Assembly (NCBI GenBank): GCA_009739505.2
Contig: CM019173.2
Location: 33,205,929 to 33,269,928 of the forward strand
Source of the DNA: Apolygus lucorum
Taxonomy: Eukaryota; Arthropoda; Insecta; Hemiptera; Miridae
Reading direction: 5' to 3'
Length of the DNA stretch: 64,000 nt
Shown here: positions 33,704 through 45,830 of the stretch, piece by piece
Layout of the letters: every line of letters begins with the position of its first letter
How positions within the stretch are numbered: the stretch's first letter is position 1
The notes under the pieces: model-generated
What the model was told of the DNA's origin: nothing
Database searches by the model: none
What the model saw: the letters and a program-made list of their open reading frames with translations, nothing else
Made by a program: the position numbers and the translations under genes

Positions 33704-34409
33704 AATGGGGAATTTGCCTCACAATTTTTTTTTTTTTTTCGAATGAGGGTTTATTTTTATGGAATAAAACCATAGTGAGCTGCTCGAAAACGCATCCAAA
33801 AAATTTAGAGAATTTAAGGAAGATGGAAATTTTAAATGTGGTGGCAATGTGTAAGAGGCAGCCATGTTTGAAACGTAACGGATATTCTACCAATCTGACT
33901 TCAAAGGAGGTTCTGTGGCGCTTACCACAGAAGCGGAACATACACGAACTTTTAGCTTCCGAGTAGTGAGCACAAGAGTGCGCCGTGAACTGGCAGGAAG
34001 AAGCCAGACACAAAAGTGACCAAAAGAAACAATATTACTCACTTTTTTACAATACGAATCTACCTACTACTTTATCAAGCATTATTAGTCTTCATCTTCT
34101 CTTATTTAGTTTCAAGATTTGAATCACATTATTTGAGTAGCCATTTCACTGGATCGTTTTGTGTGGCGGTGCTAGAACTCTGTCTGTTGTCGGAGTTGTT
34201 TTCGCGTCTTTTTTTTTTTTTGTCGTATGACGTCAACAATATTCCTCGATTTTCGCGGTGTTTTGTAGCAGAGGTTCACTTGTTTAGTCATTTTCTCCTA
34301 CGGTAATTTTTTCCCCTTGGTTATTCCTAGTGTTAAACGTTATTCTAGGGCCCTATTATAGGATTTGACTTGAAATTCCAGAATCTAAAATTGAGGCAAA
34401 TTCCCCATT
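33704..34409. mobile_element. MITE family F, copy 1
   Basis: 706 bp with inverted ends AATGGGGAATTTGCCTCA...TGAGGCAAATTCCCCATT. Very similar to 37520-38224 throughout; it has a T run near 33725 and no transposase. The 121-codon frame read across it is not a gene. A clear target duplication was not found. Confidence 0.85.
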
Positions 34410-35324
34410 CCTGAAATAGTGGCTTTTTCCACTAAACTCTTCAATTTCTTATAAACTGTAATCTTGAAGAAGGTCTTCCAATAATAGTTTTGTTGAATTT
34501 TAGTGTTTCTGAAATTAAAAAAGTGGAAGATGGATGGACATACAACCTCTTTTGGCCAAGTAAGGTTAGGGACTTGCATCCTCTGGTAAAGTTCGATTGT
34601 GGACATGACCCCTTTGGATAAAGGAATTTATCAGGCTCTCGATCATAACGAAGCATTTCACCATGTCGGAATTTCCTATTTTTGACGGCAAACTTTCAGC
34701 CCGTACTTCCTAATTTACGAATAAACAAAACAGTGTAGGAAATATGAACGTTCAAAAAAACCGTTCAGGATGACGTCAACCGGAAATAGTTCATGTACGA
34801 CCGCTTGAAGCGCTGAGATCATGAAATCTATTGTCCCCAGATGCAACATTTCACAAAACCAGTAAAGATCGAAATCGAAGAACTTAACAGAAAAAATAGA
34901 AAAAGCCAAATACAGGTTTCCCCTGTCTTTGTTTGACAACTTTCCTCTTAGATAACACGATTTCGTTGTTCCATCGGGCAACACTGGGAGGAGACGGCGA
35001 TCCGAACAGCCCAATCAGCGAGCGTTCCCGCTTCACGTTGAAGAGGTCCATTTTCCCGGTTATTTTTTGAAATCATAAATTTTGAATGTCTCTCAAAAAT
35101 AACAGGGGACTTATTTTCCAAAATCAACCCCATTTTCATCTATCCCACACCATTAACTATTCAGGAAAAATGCAAACAGAATTCGGTGAAATTCCTCATT
35201 TGGCGTCACCACCGGTTTCTTGGTAACAGACTGGCACCAGAGGGAGTTGTCACCAGGAGATTTCACGTGTTGGGGAATAGTTGATCATGAATTTTGGAAT
35301 GCTATTCATGCATAATACATGGAT
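34410..35324. other. Gene-less stretch
   Basis: AT-rich; a few 60-100-codon frames without recognisable domains. No repeat boundary was resolved apart from the flanking MITEs. Confidence 0.3.
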
Positions 35325-36219
35325 TAGGGGAGACCGGGGCCAGTTGGCATAGTTTTTCTTTTTTTATTTTTCTCATTGTTAATGTTCTTCTATTTCAAAA
35401 ATTGAAATTTCCTGTGTTACTACAACTTATTGACTACAAAATCCCACCAAGAACTATCCTTTAGATGAACTGCAGAAAGCCCTAAATCGAACCTAAGACA
35501 GCAAGTCAAGCTGTGCCAACCTACCCCATCTATGGGGTCAGTTGGCATACCTGTTGGGGTCAGTTGGCATATGTCCCTTGGTGACAGTAAGGGGCACGTT
35601 GGCACGCCAATTGTTTGTAATTGGTGTGCCAACGAGCCCCTTACTGTCACCATGGGACCCAAAGGTTGTTTTCCAAAATTCAGGTACTGTCATTAAAAGG
35701 TAGGTAAACATACCTACACAGCAAGGCAATTTGGTTGCAGGTTGCTGTAGATTTGGAATTTTCCCACAAATCAGAATGGGGTGGGTTGGCATAAGGCCAT
35801 AAAAAATTGCTTATGCCAACTGACCCCAAAAAATATATGCCAACCGGTCCCAACAGAACTTTCCAAAGTAACATGGCCGCCATTGGTTAGAGAAACAAGA
35901 TTTGGGAACGTTTCACAAGTGGAATCTGTTCATTGGATCAAGTAGAATCCGCAAAAGTTTTAACACTTACCAAGTTGGCAATACACAGTGCACCAGAAAA
36001 CATAAAGTAGAGAGGAAAATTGCTACTACCAGGGCAAAAATTGCTTTTTTTGTGATGTGACGCTGTGCGCAGATCCAACAGCTTTGACACTTTGTAGGTA
36101 ACTGGAGGGCATTAGGAAGGTCACGTGATGAAGACCACAGCCCCCTCCCCTTGCCACCTGATTTTTAGAAGGCACTTTGCCAACCTACCCCTTATGCCAA
36201 CTGGCCCCGGTCTCCCCTA
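35325..36219. mobile_element. MITE with 27-bp perfect TIRs and TA ends
   Basis: Ends TAGGGGAGACCGGGGCCAGT and its reverse complement, followed inward by TGGCATA. TA sits at both outer edges and may be the target duplication. The interior repeats GGGGTCAGTTGGCATA several times and includes a strong hairpin (35580-35652). No transposase. Confidence 0.8.
35580..35652. repeat. 73-bp near-perfect hairpin inside the MITE
   Basis: GGTGACAGTAAGGGGCACGT at the left pairs with ACGAGCCCCTTACTGTCACC at the right. The inner TTGGCACGCCAATT/AATTGGTGTGCCAA arms also pair, leaving a loop of about 6 bases with very few mismatches. Confidence 0.85.
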
Positions 36220-37244
36220 CTAAACCCACATCAATAATTATATTTTTCAACTCTTTCATTCTCCTAAAAATGTCAAATAATTACAAAATCCTAATATTAT
36301 ATCTATTAAGAGCAAAACAATTTAAGGAACTGTTGGTTTCAAAAGATCACCAAAATCGTCCTCTTTATCTATACGTAAGTTACCTACTGTTTAGTAAAAT
36401 ATCACAGAAATTCAACGTAGTAAAAATGCTTTTTAAAAATGAACTATTACCACATCTTTTACTTGATTATCACAAATTTTCCACGATTTAAAACAACACA
36501 GATCAGAAGTTAACAACGCTGCAAATTACTACACGACGGTTAATTATTATTATCCATCTGCATAGAATACTACCTACTTAGAATAAAATTGTTATCCTGA
36601 ACAAATCAAAATAAATTAAAAAATCGTAATTTGATCATTGGTTGCGGAGGATGCACAACTGAATACAAAACAAAAGTCATTTCAATGAAACGATTAATGC
36701 TCTCATTTAATCAACTAAAATTAGGCTTATTTCCTAAAGTGAACAATTTTTTGGAACTCAGTTTTGGTTTTCTGATTAATTGTAAGTTCAACCCTTGAGT
36801 TCTTAAAGGGAGAGAACTTTTTTTCTACGCTCTACCGTACTAAAGTAACTGTATCCACGTTCCATAAACTTAGTGCACAAAGGAGCTTATCTGGATAAAG
36901 CTCCAGTGTCCATAACACGAGTGAATTTCATAGCTGTCTTGTTGGGACATAGAACCATTGTGCATTCCTCTTTTGGACAAAGCACCGAATGCCATTAATG
37001 CTTCTACGAGAGGGGACATAGAACCCTGTCAAATTTTCCGTTTTTAAGCCATTTTTAACGTTTACGCTACAATCATGTATTTTTATGAAAGAGTAAGGTC
37101 CTATGATGACACTGACCCATTTATCTCAAAAGTGACATTTTTGTACATAGAGCCTTTGTGCTTTAAGGTATCGATGTTATCTTTCAAACAAGAACATCTT
37201 TTTCCGAAGAACAGCCGTTTGAAACGGACTTACTGATTCCCGTT
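36220..37244. other. AT-rich stretch with decayed repeats
   Basis: Contains a partial family A start near 36515 (ACGCTGCAAATTACTACACG) and an inverted relative of the 48630-48832 repeat ending near 37175 (CCTTTGTGCTTTAAGGTATCGA). No gene was recognised. Confidence 0.4.
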
Positions 37245-38372
37245 ACCGCCAAGTATTCATTTTCTGACTAAAAGATTCGCTGATTGAAATTTATAGGCAC
37301 CCCACACAGGTTTATGGAGAGGGATGTACGGAAGTGAAAAATATGACAGTTCTAGAACGGCCAGTCATTCTTGAACGAAGAGGACGATTAAAGATTAAAG
37401 CTGTCACCGTCGAAATGGTCGCAAAAGTTTACACATTAGAGCGCAAAGATTCACTTTTTACGAACTTAGCTTATTGCTTCCTGAAATTTCTGAATGGTCT
37501 ATTCAAACCATTATCAGTGAATGGGGAATTTGCCTCACATTTTTTTTTTTTTTTTCGAATGAGGGTTTATTTTTATGGAATAAAACCATAGTGAGCTGCT
37601 CGAAAACGCATCCAAAAAATTTAGAGAATTTAAGGAAGATGGAAATTTTAAATGTGGTGGCAATGAGTAAGAGGCAGCCATGTTTGAAAGGTAACGGATA
37701 TTCTACCAATCTGACTTCAAAGGAGGTTCTGTGGCGCTTACCACAGAAGCGGAACATACACGAACTTTTAGCTTACAACTAGTGCGCACAAGAGTGCGCC
37801 GCGAACTGGCAGGAAGAACCCAGACACAAAAGTGACCAAAAGAAACAATATTACTCACTTTTTTACAATACGATTCTACCTACTAGTTTATCAAGCATTA
37901 TTAGTCTTCATCTTCTCTTATTTAGTTTCAAGATTTGAATCACATTATTCGAGTAGCCATTTCACTGGATTGTTTTGTGTGGCGGTGCTAGAACTCTATA
38001 TGTTGTCGGAGTTGTTTTCGCGTCTTTTTCTTTTTGTCGTATGACGTCAACAATATTCCTCGATTTTCGCGGTGTTTTGTAACAGAGGCTTCACTTGTTT
38101 AGGCATTTTCTCCTACGGTAATTTTCTCCCCTTGGTTATACCTAGTGTTAAACGTTATTCTAGGGCCCTATTATAGGATTTGACTTGAAATTCCAGAATC
38201 TAAAATTGAGGCAAATTCCCCATTGTACGTTCAACAAAGCTCGTTCGTTGAGGGTTCCGAGAATGTTGACATTACAACAGAAATGCCAATGATTTTGGAT
38301 TCCATCGCTATGGGCGATGAAACTTATGATATGAGTGTCTTCCATTTAAGACCAGAGAGAAAATGTCAGACT
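37245..38372 (+). pseudogene. Unidentified coding remnant split by MITE F copy 2
   Basis: 37272-37519 reads NMTVLERPVILERRGRLKIK and AVTVEMVAKVYTLERKDSLF, then appears to shift frame to LLLPEISEWSIQTIIS at the MITE border. After the MITE, 38225-38372 continues with FVEGSENVDITTEMPMILDS and ETYDMSVFHLRPERKCQT and a stop. The composition looks coding, but I do not recognise the family. A transposon-encoded or exonised protein is possible. Confidence 0.35.
37520..38224. mobile_element. MITE family F, copy 2
   Basis: 705 bp with the same AATGGGGAATTTGCCTCA ends and near-identical interior as 33704-34409; the few differences are mainly single bases and T-run length, so the two are young relatives. 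Confidence 0.85.
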
Positions 38373-40076
38373 TGAATGGCGCCATAACACCGAGCTAAAA
38401 CCTTCAAGTTCAGTCGGCTGGTGATAATGATAATAATAATATAGTTTAATTATAGTTAGGTATAGTTTAATAGTGAATTCTTTTACCAAAAACCTCTCTC
38501 CGTACCATAATTATCAAGCACCTAGGTATTTCTCCTTCACCATCAATTATTTATCCTGTTAGAGGTAGTTAGAGAAGTTAGGGGTTTTTTCTCGGGATTG
38601 AGGGGATTTTGTTGGAAGTAATTTGGCAACACTGATTAATAGTATTATGATCCAAAATCGAATTTCAAGCAGCTTTAGGAGGAATATTAAGTTGTTTTTT
38701 TTAGGGGAGACGTTCCTGAAAAAATTATAATATAATATATTATATTATATATAATATTATTATATATTATTTGCCTGGGGACTTGCTTGATAATAAGAGA
38801 TAAGCATTTCTATCTTCACCAGAAGAATGCGCCGAAGGGATGCAGAGTTTCAGTGGCAGAACTAGAGCCTCTCCGGCGATACCAAATCACCAGGATTAGA
38901 CTTTCTCGATTCTGGGGAAAATTAGAGGAGTTTTGTGCTCAAAATCGGTACCTACTATCTCAATATCTGAGATTTGAAAACTCTGTTTTTCAATTTTAGG
39001 TGCCTGTGTCACAACGGGTGCAATCTCAGGATCAAGGAAGCCAACATTGTAAATTCAACGTAGCATCTACCTTCCTAGTGGTAAATAGGTAACTTATTTA
39101 CCTACTGTTGAATCCGGCATTATTCATCAAGAAACTTACATACTGCCTACCCACTTAACACACTTCTCGTGATTTTGCTACGCACAAATTCCGTTACAAA
39201 CTCAACTCCAAATAATTTTGCGTATCTCGACACAAATAAGAATTCTAGTTTCTACCGAGGATCCGTCGTTTTTGCATAACAACCGACGTAATGCGTGATT
39301 GAGGTTATGACCTGGATCTCATCGGGGGGTGATGTTTTGGAAACGATTTCTCTTCTTTTCGATAGAACTTGAAATTCAAGTGCACTAGATACTCACTGCG
39401 ATCAGTCGAAAAAGTTTTGCTCAGAAAAATGAGGAAATCCGACAGTGGAACGGTGACTTCAAGACCACAGGCTCTTCGAACGGAGGTTATAGGATGAGAT
39501 ACAAGACTTCCAAAACAGATATCCCAAGAGATGAAACCGGAGAGATGACGGCGAGTATGCAATATTGATAGTCCGAATGCGTCAAACTCCGAGGGATTAC
39601 ACAATTTGCTCTACAATCTGAAGTAAAAGTCAGCTTTTTTAGCTGAAAAGAGAAATTTCAGTTTCGAGATGAACACAAGAATAGAGTGGGAGTTGCCGTC
39701 TTGCCGTTGCCAGTTAGTACTGAAAGATGCCGCTCCCGAGTATCAGCGCTGAAGGCGTGACAGTCTTGTTGGCAGTGGCGTTTCGCGCCTTTTTTTGAAG
39801 TTCGAGTAAAAGGTAGATTCACAAAGTAGACATTTCAATTTAAGAATTAATGTGAATGTGATATGAATACAAAACATTCCATCACAAAACATCATCAAAA
39901 ACACAACAAAACATTCCAATCCTTTAACATTCGAAAAGTCATACATTAATCTGCGTCAGATCTTCATAATATATGAATTCTTCTTATATTATGATCTTCA
40001 TAAGATCTTCATAAGAATAAGAAGAATTCTTCATAATATAAGAAGAAGAAGAGGACATTCGTAGAACCCTGATATC
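38373..40076. other. Gene-less stretch with AT palindromes
   Basis: Holds an AT palindrome of ATAATATAATATATTATATT type near 38725-38770 and a second palindromic block near 39955-40035 (AGATCTTCATAA and AAGAAGAATTCTTC repeats). A 99-codon minus frame (39604-39305) has no recognised family. Confidence 0.4.
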
Positions 40077-40532
40077 GGCCCGTATTCACAAAAATCACCA
40101 AAGTGACACTTGAAGTCGCACTTCCGAAAGTGATACTTTATTCCAAAGTGAAACTTGAGGAGAAATCGCTATTCACAATCGTTTTTAGTGTAGCTGCTCT
40201 TAGTTCAACTGATAAGGAAATTGAAGAAAAACTGATAAGTTTTCCATTTAAATCCGAACGGAAAAACTTCATAAAACGGCTGTCAAAGCAAGCAAAATAG
40301 ACGTACTTCTCGTCAAAAGCTGCACTGAGGGCCAGTAAAGTGTGGTAGGAGCCAAACTTACCCGGAAAGTGTAACTTGACGAAAGTTCAGCTTCGGTAAA
40401 GAGCGGCTAAAGAGACTCTTCTTCTAAAGTTCGGTTTGTGAATAGAGTTTTCTCTCAAGTACGGCTCTAAGTGGAGATTTCAGGCTTCACTTAGTGAAAA
40501 GCCCCACTAAGTGCGTTTTGTGAATACGGCCC
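40077..40532. mobile_element. MITE with GGCCCGTATTCACAAAA ends
   Basis: 456 bp with 17-bp perfect inverted ends; ATC at 40074-40076 and 40533-40535 may be a 3-bp target duplication. Repeated AAAGTGANACTT motifs occur inside. A 65-codon frame inside is not considered a gene. Confidence 0.75.
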
Positions 40533-40630
40533 ATCAACTAGGATCATTTGACTGATCAGTGCCTGAAACTCTTTTTCCAATGGCAGTGAGTGACGTCATT
40601 ATTAATTTATTTTTATTAATTTATAATTAT

Positions 40631-42551
40631 AACGTCTGCCAAGTTGGGTGGGCAGTATAGCTTCCTCACTCATTGTAACATTGTGAGCCCTGGCTCACGA
40701 AAGTTAACCCAGCAACGAAAAGAGGCCGGTGGGGCGGAGCAAGCATCACCACCATCTCGGGTGCCCGCCACCAGAGGCGCGCGCGTCACCTTGACGTCAT
40801 CGTCCGCCAATCACGGGCCGCCGCGGAGCCCTGCGCAGTACTTGCCGTTGGAGGGTGGGGACTCCACAAAGAAATCAACTAGTGACCGCGTGGAGCGGCC
40901 ATAACCCCCCCAGTCCTTGATGCGATCAGTCCACGCTTTCTTGCCAAAGATAGATTCGAAAATCGACCCCCCTTGTGCAAGTCAGTCTCTGGATCCCCTC
41001 AATAATATTCCGGTGAGAGCCCTGCCGCCCGCGAGTCTATTATCTGAGCCACCCCCACTGTTCAACCTGGTAAGACCTCGTGACATCCAGCTTGAACAAC
41101 CATCCCCCGAGATCTTCTCAACGCACTACCGACGGATTTCCTACGGGCCCCGATGCTGTGAGTGTAATAAACCAAATATCTATACATTGGCCAATGATAG
41201 TTGTGTTCGAATGGTGTAGATTTAAAACAAGTCATAGTCAAGTAAAGAACATTTTAGTAGTAAAGTCAGTCAGTCAAGACAAGAGTCAGATATTGTTGAA
41301 ATTGAGTAAAGTCAGTCGAAAAGTTGTATTAAGAGAGAGAGAAAAGGAGAAATCAAACGCACGTATTTCATGTAAACCTTTTATTTGTATATCTTGTACT
41401 TTGTTTGCCAGAGAACTTAACGTAGAGTCAAATTTCCTTTATTTCATTAAAACGTTCCTATTAGATTGTACATTTGCATTTCTCATTTAATCACCTTATT
41501 CCGTAACAGACAGGTTTAAGTGTGAACGCACTCTTTTCGTGCGATCACACCTTTTTAGTGCAAATCACATTATTTTAGTGCGACGCATTGTTTTCGTGCG
41601 TGCGCAAATTCGTCGTGCACTCGTATCATTTTTCGTGCACTTTTAGTTCCCTTCAGGAACCGAACTTCCGTCCTTCAGACATAATATTAATATTTCGAAA
41701 ACTATCAGTAATCAACTCTTCAGGTGTTACCTTGATTTTGAGAGCCTTCAGCTACCTCCGAGCCGCTACAGCTGTCTACCAGGTAATTATCAATAAATTC
41801 ATTAAATTTAGATTACCTTTTATTTATGTCAATATAGCCTCTCAACCTATATTTGGATCCGTTTTAAAACGGGCTTACTCGAGAATCTTAAATTCAACGG
41901 TGAAGCCCAAGCTTACAACATGGACGTATAGAATCAGTTGGCGAAAAAATTATGATTCATAGAGTTATTGAATACCAAAATATTGACGATAATATGCGGG
42001 ATAGGGTTGCAGGTTTATAATAGTGTTGTAAATAGTTGTGGTAACCCACACAATCCCTGAAAATTTCATCGAAATTGGTTGAATAGTTGCGGAGTTTTGG
42101 TTGTAACAATAAATTTAAAGTTCGCGCATGCGCAGCGGCTATTGCTTGACCAATTTGATTGAAACTTATAGGGTGTCTCTTAGAAGTTAGTCCCTAACTA
42201 ACCTCCAAATTTGAGCAAAATCGGTTCATTAGAAACCGAGAAACCGAGGTTCAAGGAAATTCACGTTTGCGCATGCGCACTCGCTCCTACTGGTCCGAAG
42301 GTGCTGAAATTGATAGGGGACCGTCTAGGAGCTAACCCGCACAATCCCTGAAAATTTCATCAAAATCGGACCACAGGTTAGTATAGTTTTGCCCGGGACA
42401 AGGATTGACCACAGACAGACAGACACGGAACCAAAATTGTTCGGGAAGCTCTAAAACGCAAAAAGCAAGTGGAAATTTTGATTTTGGAGGACATTTTTTT
42501 TTCACTTCTTTCACGAATACAAAGCTTCCCTACCTTCGGTAGTGAGGAAGC
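40631..42551 (+). mobile_element. Helentron/DINE-like repeat family D, copy 4 (diverged, interrupted)
   Basis: The head AACGTCTGCCAAGTTGGGTG (40631) stops at 40681, where a solo LTR is inserted (40682-41917). The remainder (41922-42551) has two palindromes near 42123 and 42269, a short (GACA)n, GCTCTAAAACGC and a terminal hairpin GCTTCCC...GGAAGC (42524-42551) that differs from the other copies. It is an older subfamily. Confidence 0.65.
40682..41917 (+). mobile_element. Solo LTR (family 1, copy 2)
   Basis: 1,236 bp, TGTGAGCCCTGGCTCACG...GCTTACA, flanked by the 4-bp duplication ACAT (40678-40681 and 41918-41921). Related to the LTR at 811-2015 by the initial palindrome, a TGGAGGGTGGGGA segment, CCTTCAGG motifs and overall length. 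Frames within it are not genes. Confidence 0.82.
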
Positions 42552-42857
42552 AATAAAATTAATTTATTGATTAAGGAAGGTACCTATCCAGGTCATAGGA
42601 AACTAGCCGGTATCCCTCCTTCGCACATGGATTATGATTGAAACGAAATGGCTCGTACTAATACTCGCGATTTTGAATGTTCGAATGCTCTACAGGAACA
42701 GGTACTTTTCCGTTATAACCCCCCCAGTCTGTCTTCAACAGGCCCGCCCGGTGTTACTAGGCATTCCGTCTTACTTACAATACATTTTTACGTCGAATTC
42801 ATCACAATTTCAAGCTGTGGGAAGAAATTATAATATTTTAAAAAAGAAGGAAAAAAA
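42552..42857. other. Spacer between two D repeats
   Basis: About 300 bp between copies 4 and 5; includes a CCCCCCAGTCTGTC segment. No gene or repeat was recognised. Confidence 0.3.
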
Positions 42858-43817
42858 CGTCTGCCAAGTGGGTGTGGCACATAGCTTCCTCGTATCCATA
42901 ACCCGATTGTATAGATGATCCGATGCATAGTAGTTAATCTCAAAACATCAGAACATCAAAACAAGATAATCTGTAACATCCTTGAAAATTTCATTTAAAT
43001 CGGATGGAATGTAGAAGTTATGGCCGTTACAAGGAAATTCACGTTTGCGCATGCGCAGTGGCTGCTATCAGTTCGAAGGTGGTGATTTTCATAGGGGACC
43101 ATCTACAACCTAATCTGCATAATCCCTGAAAATTTCATCGAAATCGAATAGAAAATGTGGAAGTTATGGCCGTTACAAGGAAATTCACGTTTGCGCATGC
43201 GCAGTGGTTGCTATCAGTTTGAAGGTGGTGATTTTCATAGGGGACCATCTACAACCTAATCCGCATAATCCCTGAAAATTTCATCGAAATGGAGTACAAA
43301 ATGTGGAAGTTATGGCCGTTACAAGGAATTCACGTTTGCGCATGCGCAGCGGCTTCTATCAGTTCGGGGGTAATGATCTTCATAGGGGATCATCTAAATA
43401 CTAACCTGTAACATCTCTGAAAATTTCATTGAAATCGGATGGAAAATGTAGAAGTTATGGCTGTTACAAAGAATTCACGTTTGCGCATGCGCAGTCGCTT
43501 CTATCAGTTCGGGGATGATGATTTTCATAGGGGACCGTCTACACACCAACCCGCACAATCCCTGAAAGTTTCATTGAAATCGGACAATAACTTCGTATAG
43601 TTATGCGCGTTACAAGGAATTCATGACAGACACACAGACAGACAGACAGACAGACGGACAGACAGACAGACACACAGACAGACAGACACGGAACCAAAAT
43701 AGTTCAGAAAGGTCTAAAACGCAAAACGCGAGTGAAAATTTTGATTTTAGAGAACTTTTTTTTTTTGTCCTTGAAAAGTGAAAACAAAGCTTCCGCTACC
43801 TTGGTAGACCCGGAAGC
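42858..43817 (+). mobile_element. Helentron/DINE-like repeat family D, copy 5
   Basis: Head identical to copy 1 up to the tRNA-like module, which is missing. Four tandem units carry TGCGCATGCGCA near 43046, 43192, 43338 and 43484. A long (GACA)n (43625-43688) and the terminal hairpin ending at 43817 follow. Confidence 0.75.
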
Positions 43818-44219
43818 AAAAAGAATTACCGAGTCTTTAGAAGTTGCCAAAGTCGGTGAGGATTTGTTGAAACAAATTGACGTGGTTGTGGTTTGATTGC
43901 CTCCACATAAATTCGCACAAATAGGTATCGAGTAATGAATTAGCTGTTTGGCATTGTCATTGTCTTTGTCCTTTGTGAAGAGATGTTTGTAAACCAACCG
44001 ATTCATCGGGAAGGTATTGGACCCAAGCAAGCGCACAGTGCCCGTGGTCAATGACTTAACCCCCTTGTTTTTCCAAGAATTCACCGATGTCTCTTTACTC
44101 CCTCAAACTGAGCGTACATTAATTTATTAAAATGTGAAAAGGAATCATTACCGGTGTCTAGAAACATCAGGCGGGCGTGAAAAAGTCACGAAACAGAGTG
44201 GAACGTATTTTCGAGTCTC
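43818..44219. other. Gene-less stretch
   Basis: A minus-strand frame (44084-43704) runs from here into the D repeat and has no recognised motif. No other feature was seen. Confidence 0.3.
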
Positions 44220-45035
44220 CCCCCCCCCCCTAACCACCACTAATGGTGCCAGTCTGGCACCAAAGCGGAAATACGTCGTAACATTGAACTTTCATCTATC
44301 AGTTTTCGTAAGCAGTCCGTCGAGGTTCACATCCGTATCCGAGGTGATACACGAAATATGCGGTTTATGGTGCCCTGGCACCATGGTGGCACCACTATAT
44401 GTTCCATGGTGGCACAGAGAATAATTCATGAAAATCCGGAGGTATAATGAGAATTTTCCTCAATTTCAAAGCTTCGGTACAATTAGTAAGCAGTAAAGGA
44501 ACCGAAATATTGAAAAATCGGATATTTTATGAATATTATCCCCCCACTCGCCCCCTCCCATTGCGAATTTTGATACTCTGGTGATATCATGTACAACTCG
44601 GAAGTTATTTGAGTCAAACAAAATAAGAAACTGGCAAATTGGTTGGGAATTAAGGCCTGGGCAGAGTTTACAAGATTATGCCCGCGTACGCTCGTTTTTT
44701 GAGCATCAACCCCCCCTTTCCCCTCTTAAAACGCAAAATTCAAAATTCTGGCGAGGTAGTGCACAACTAGATAGTTTTCTGCGACGAACAAAAAAAGAAC
44801 CACGAAAATCGGTTGAGAACTAAGGCCTGTGCAGACGACACAAGATTTTGTCACACACACACACACAGACATTCAACTATGGTTTTTTTTCTTCGCGGAT
44901 TTGGATTCAGAATGGTCTAAAACGGATTAGTGTGTGGTTATTTATTATTATTTTTTTTCTGTTGAGTGTTGTCCTCCTTCACCCCAGATCGATCGCATAA
45001 TGACGCCCAAGTCTTACTGTGGTACGTCCTAAAAA
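44220..45035 (+). repeat. Interspersed repeat family E, copy 2
   Basis: C run, ACCACTAATGGTGCCAGTCT palindrome, CCGAAATATTGAAAAATCGG, roughly one 171-bp unit, a short (CA)n near 44853-44867, GGTCTAAAACGG and the tail ACGCCCAAGTCTTACTGTGG. Matches 9690-10905 with fewer tandem units. Confidence 0.75.
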
Positions 45036-45180
45036 GACCACCAGTTGGGGTATGATCTAGAAGGACTCGGGTGGTGACACCACGGAATTCACCTAGGTAC
45101 CGAAATGCCCAACTTTCGCAACTTTTCCAGCAACACTGGATAACAATGTTCCTGCCATCACCCTAATGTTGTTAGGTAGG
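45036..45180 (-). repeat. R2-like LINE 3' tail fragment
   Basis: GGTGGTGACACCACGGA, GAAATGCCCAACT and CCATCACCCTAATGTT correspond to the 3'UTR of the LINE at 32450-33622 with substitutions. Confidence 0.5.
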
Positions 45181-45231
45181 TAGGTACTCATTTTAGCTCA
45201 GACACCACTTGGAGAATTAGAGGTAGAAGGT

Positions 45232-45830
45232 TTGAAGCGGTCGTTTCTCTCGAGTAAACCAACAATTTTCGGTGTTTTCAACCTGCTATGTCGACTTTTT
45301 CAAAAAATTGGACGTAGAAATGAGCCTTCGAAGAGGTCGTTTCTCTCAAGTAAACCAACAAGTTTCGGTGTTTTCAACCTTCTATCTCGACTTTTTCCAA
45401 AATTTGGAGGTAGAAATGAGCCTTTGAAGAGGTCGTTTCTCTCGAGCAAACCAACAAGTTTCGGTGTTTTCAACCTTCTATCTAGACTTTTTCAAAAATT
45501 GGAGGTAGAAATGAGCCTTTGAAGAGGTCGTTTCTCTCGTGTAAACCAACAAGTTTCGGTGTTTTCAACCTTCTATCTAGACTTTTTCAAAAATTAGAGG
45601 TAGAAATGAGCCTTTGAAGAGGTCGTTTCTCTCGAGTAAACATTTTCAGGAACTGTAGATTCATTTGGGTCTTTTTTACTCAAGTTTCGGTGAGATGAGG
45701 TCAATACAAGAATTGGAGATAGAAATCAGCCTTTGAAGTGGTCATTTCTCTCGAGTAAAAATATTAGTTTCGGTGTCTTCAACCTTCTATGTCGACTTTT
45801 CCCAAGAATTGGAGGTAGTTTTAGCAACGG
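45232..45830 (+). repeat. 96-bp tandem array
   Basis: Units marked by AGAGGTCGTTTCTCTCGAG start near 45234, 45330, 45426, 45522 and 45618, with a degenerate unit near 45738. The period of 96 bp is a multiple of three, so one frame stays open across three units and would repeat a 32-residue KRSFLSSKPTSFGVF-type peptide. Open frame alone is weak evidence of coding here; antisense and neighbouring units contain stops. Confidence 0.85.

Noticed and set aside
33648..34306. Frames of 96-121 codons on both strands
   Set aside because: They lie in MITE F and are nearly duplicated at 37474-38044 in the second copy; no domain.
40644..41962. Several 86-136-codon plus-strand frames
   Set aside because: All lie within or across the borders of the solo LTR at 40682-41917.
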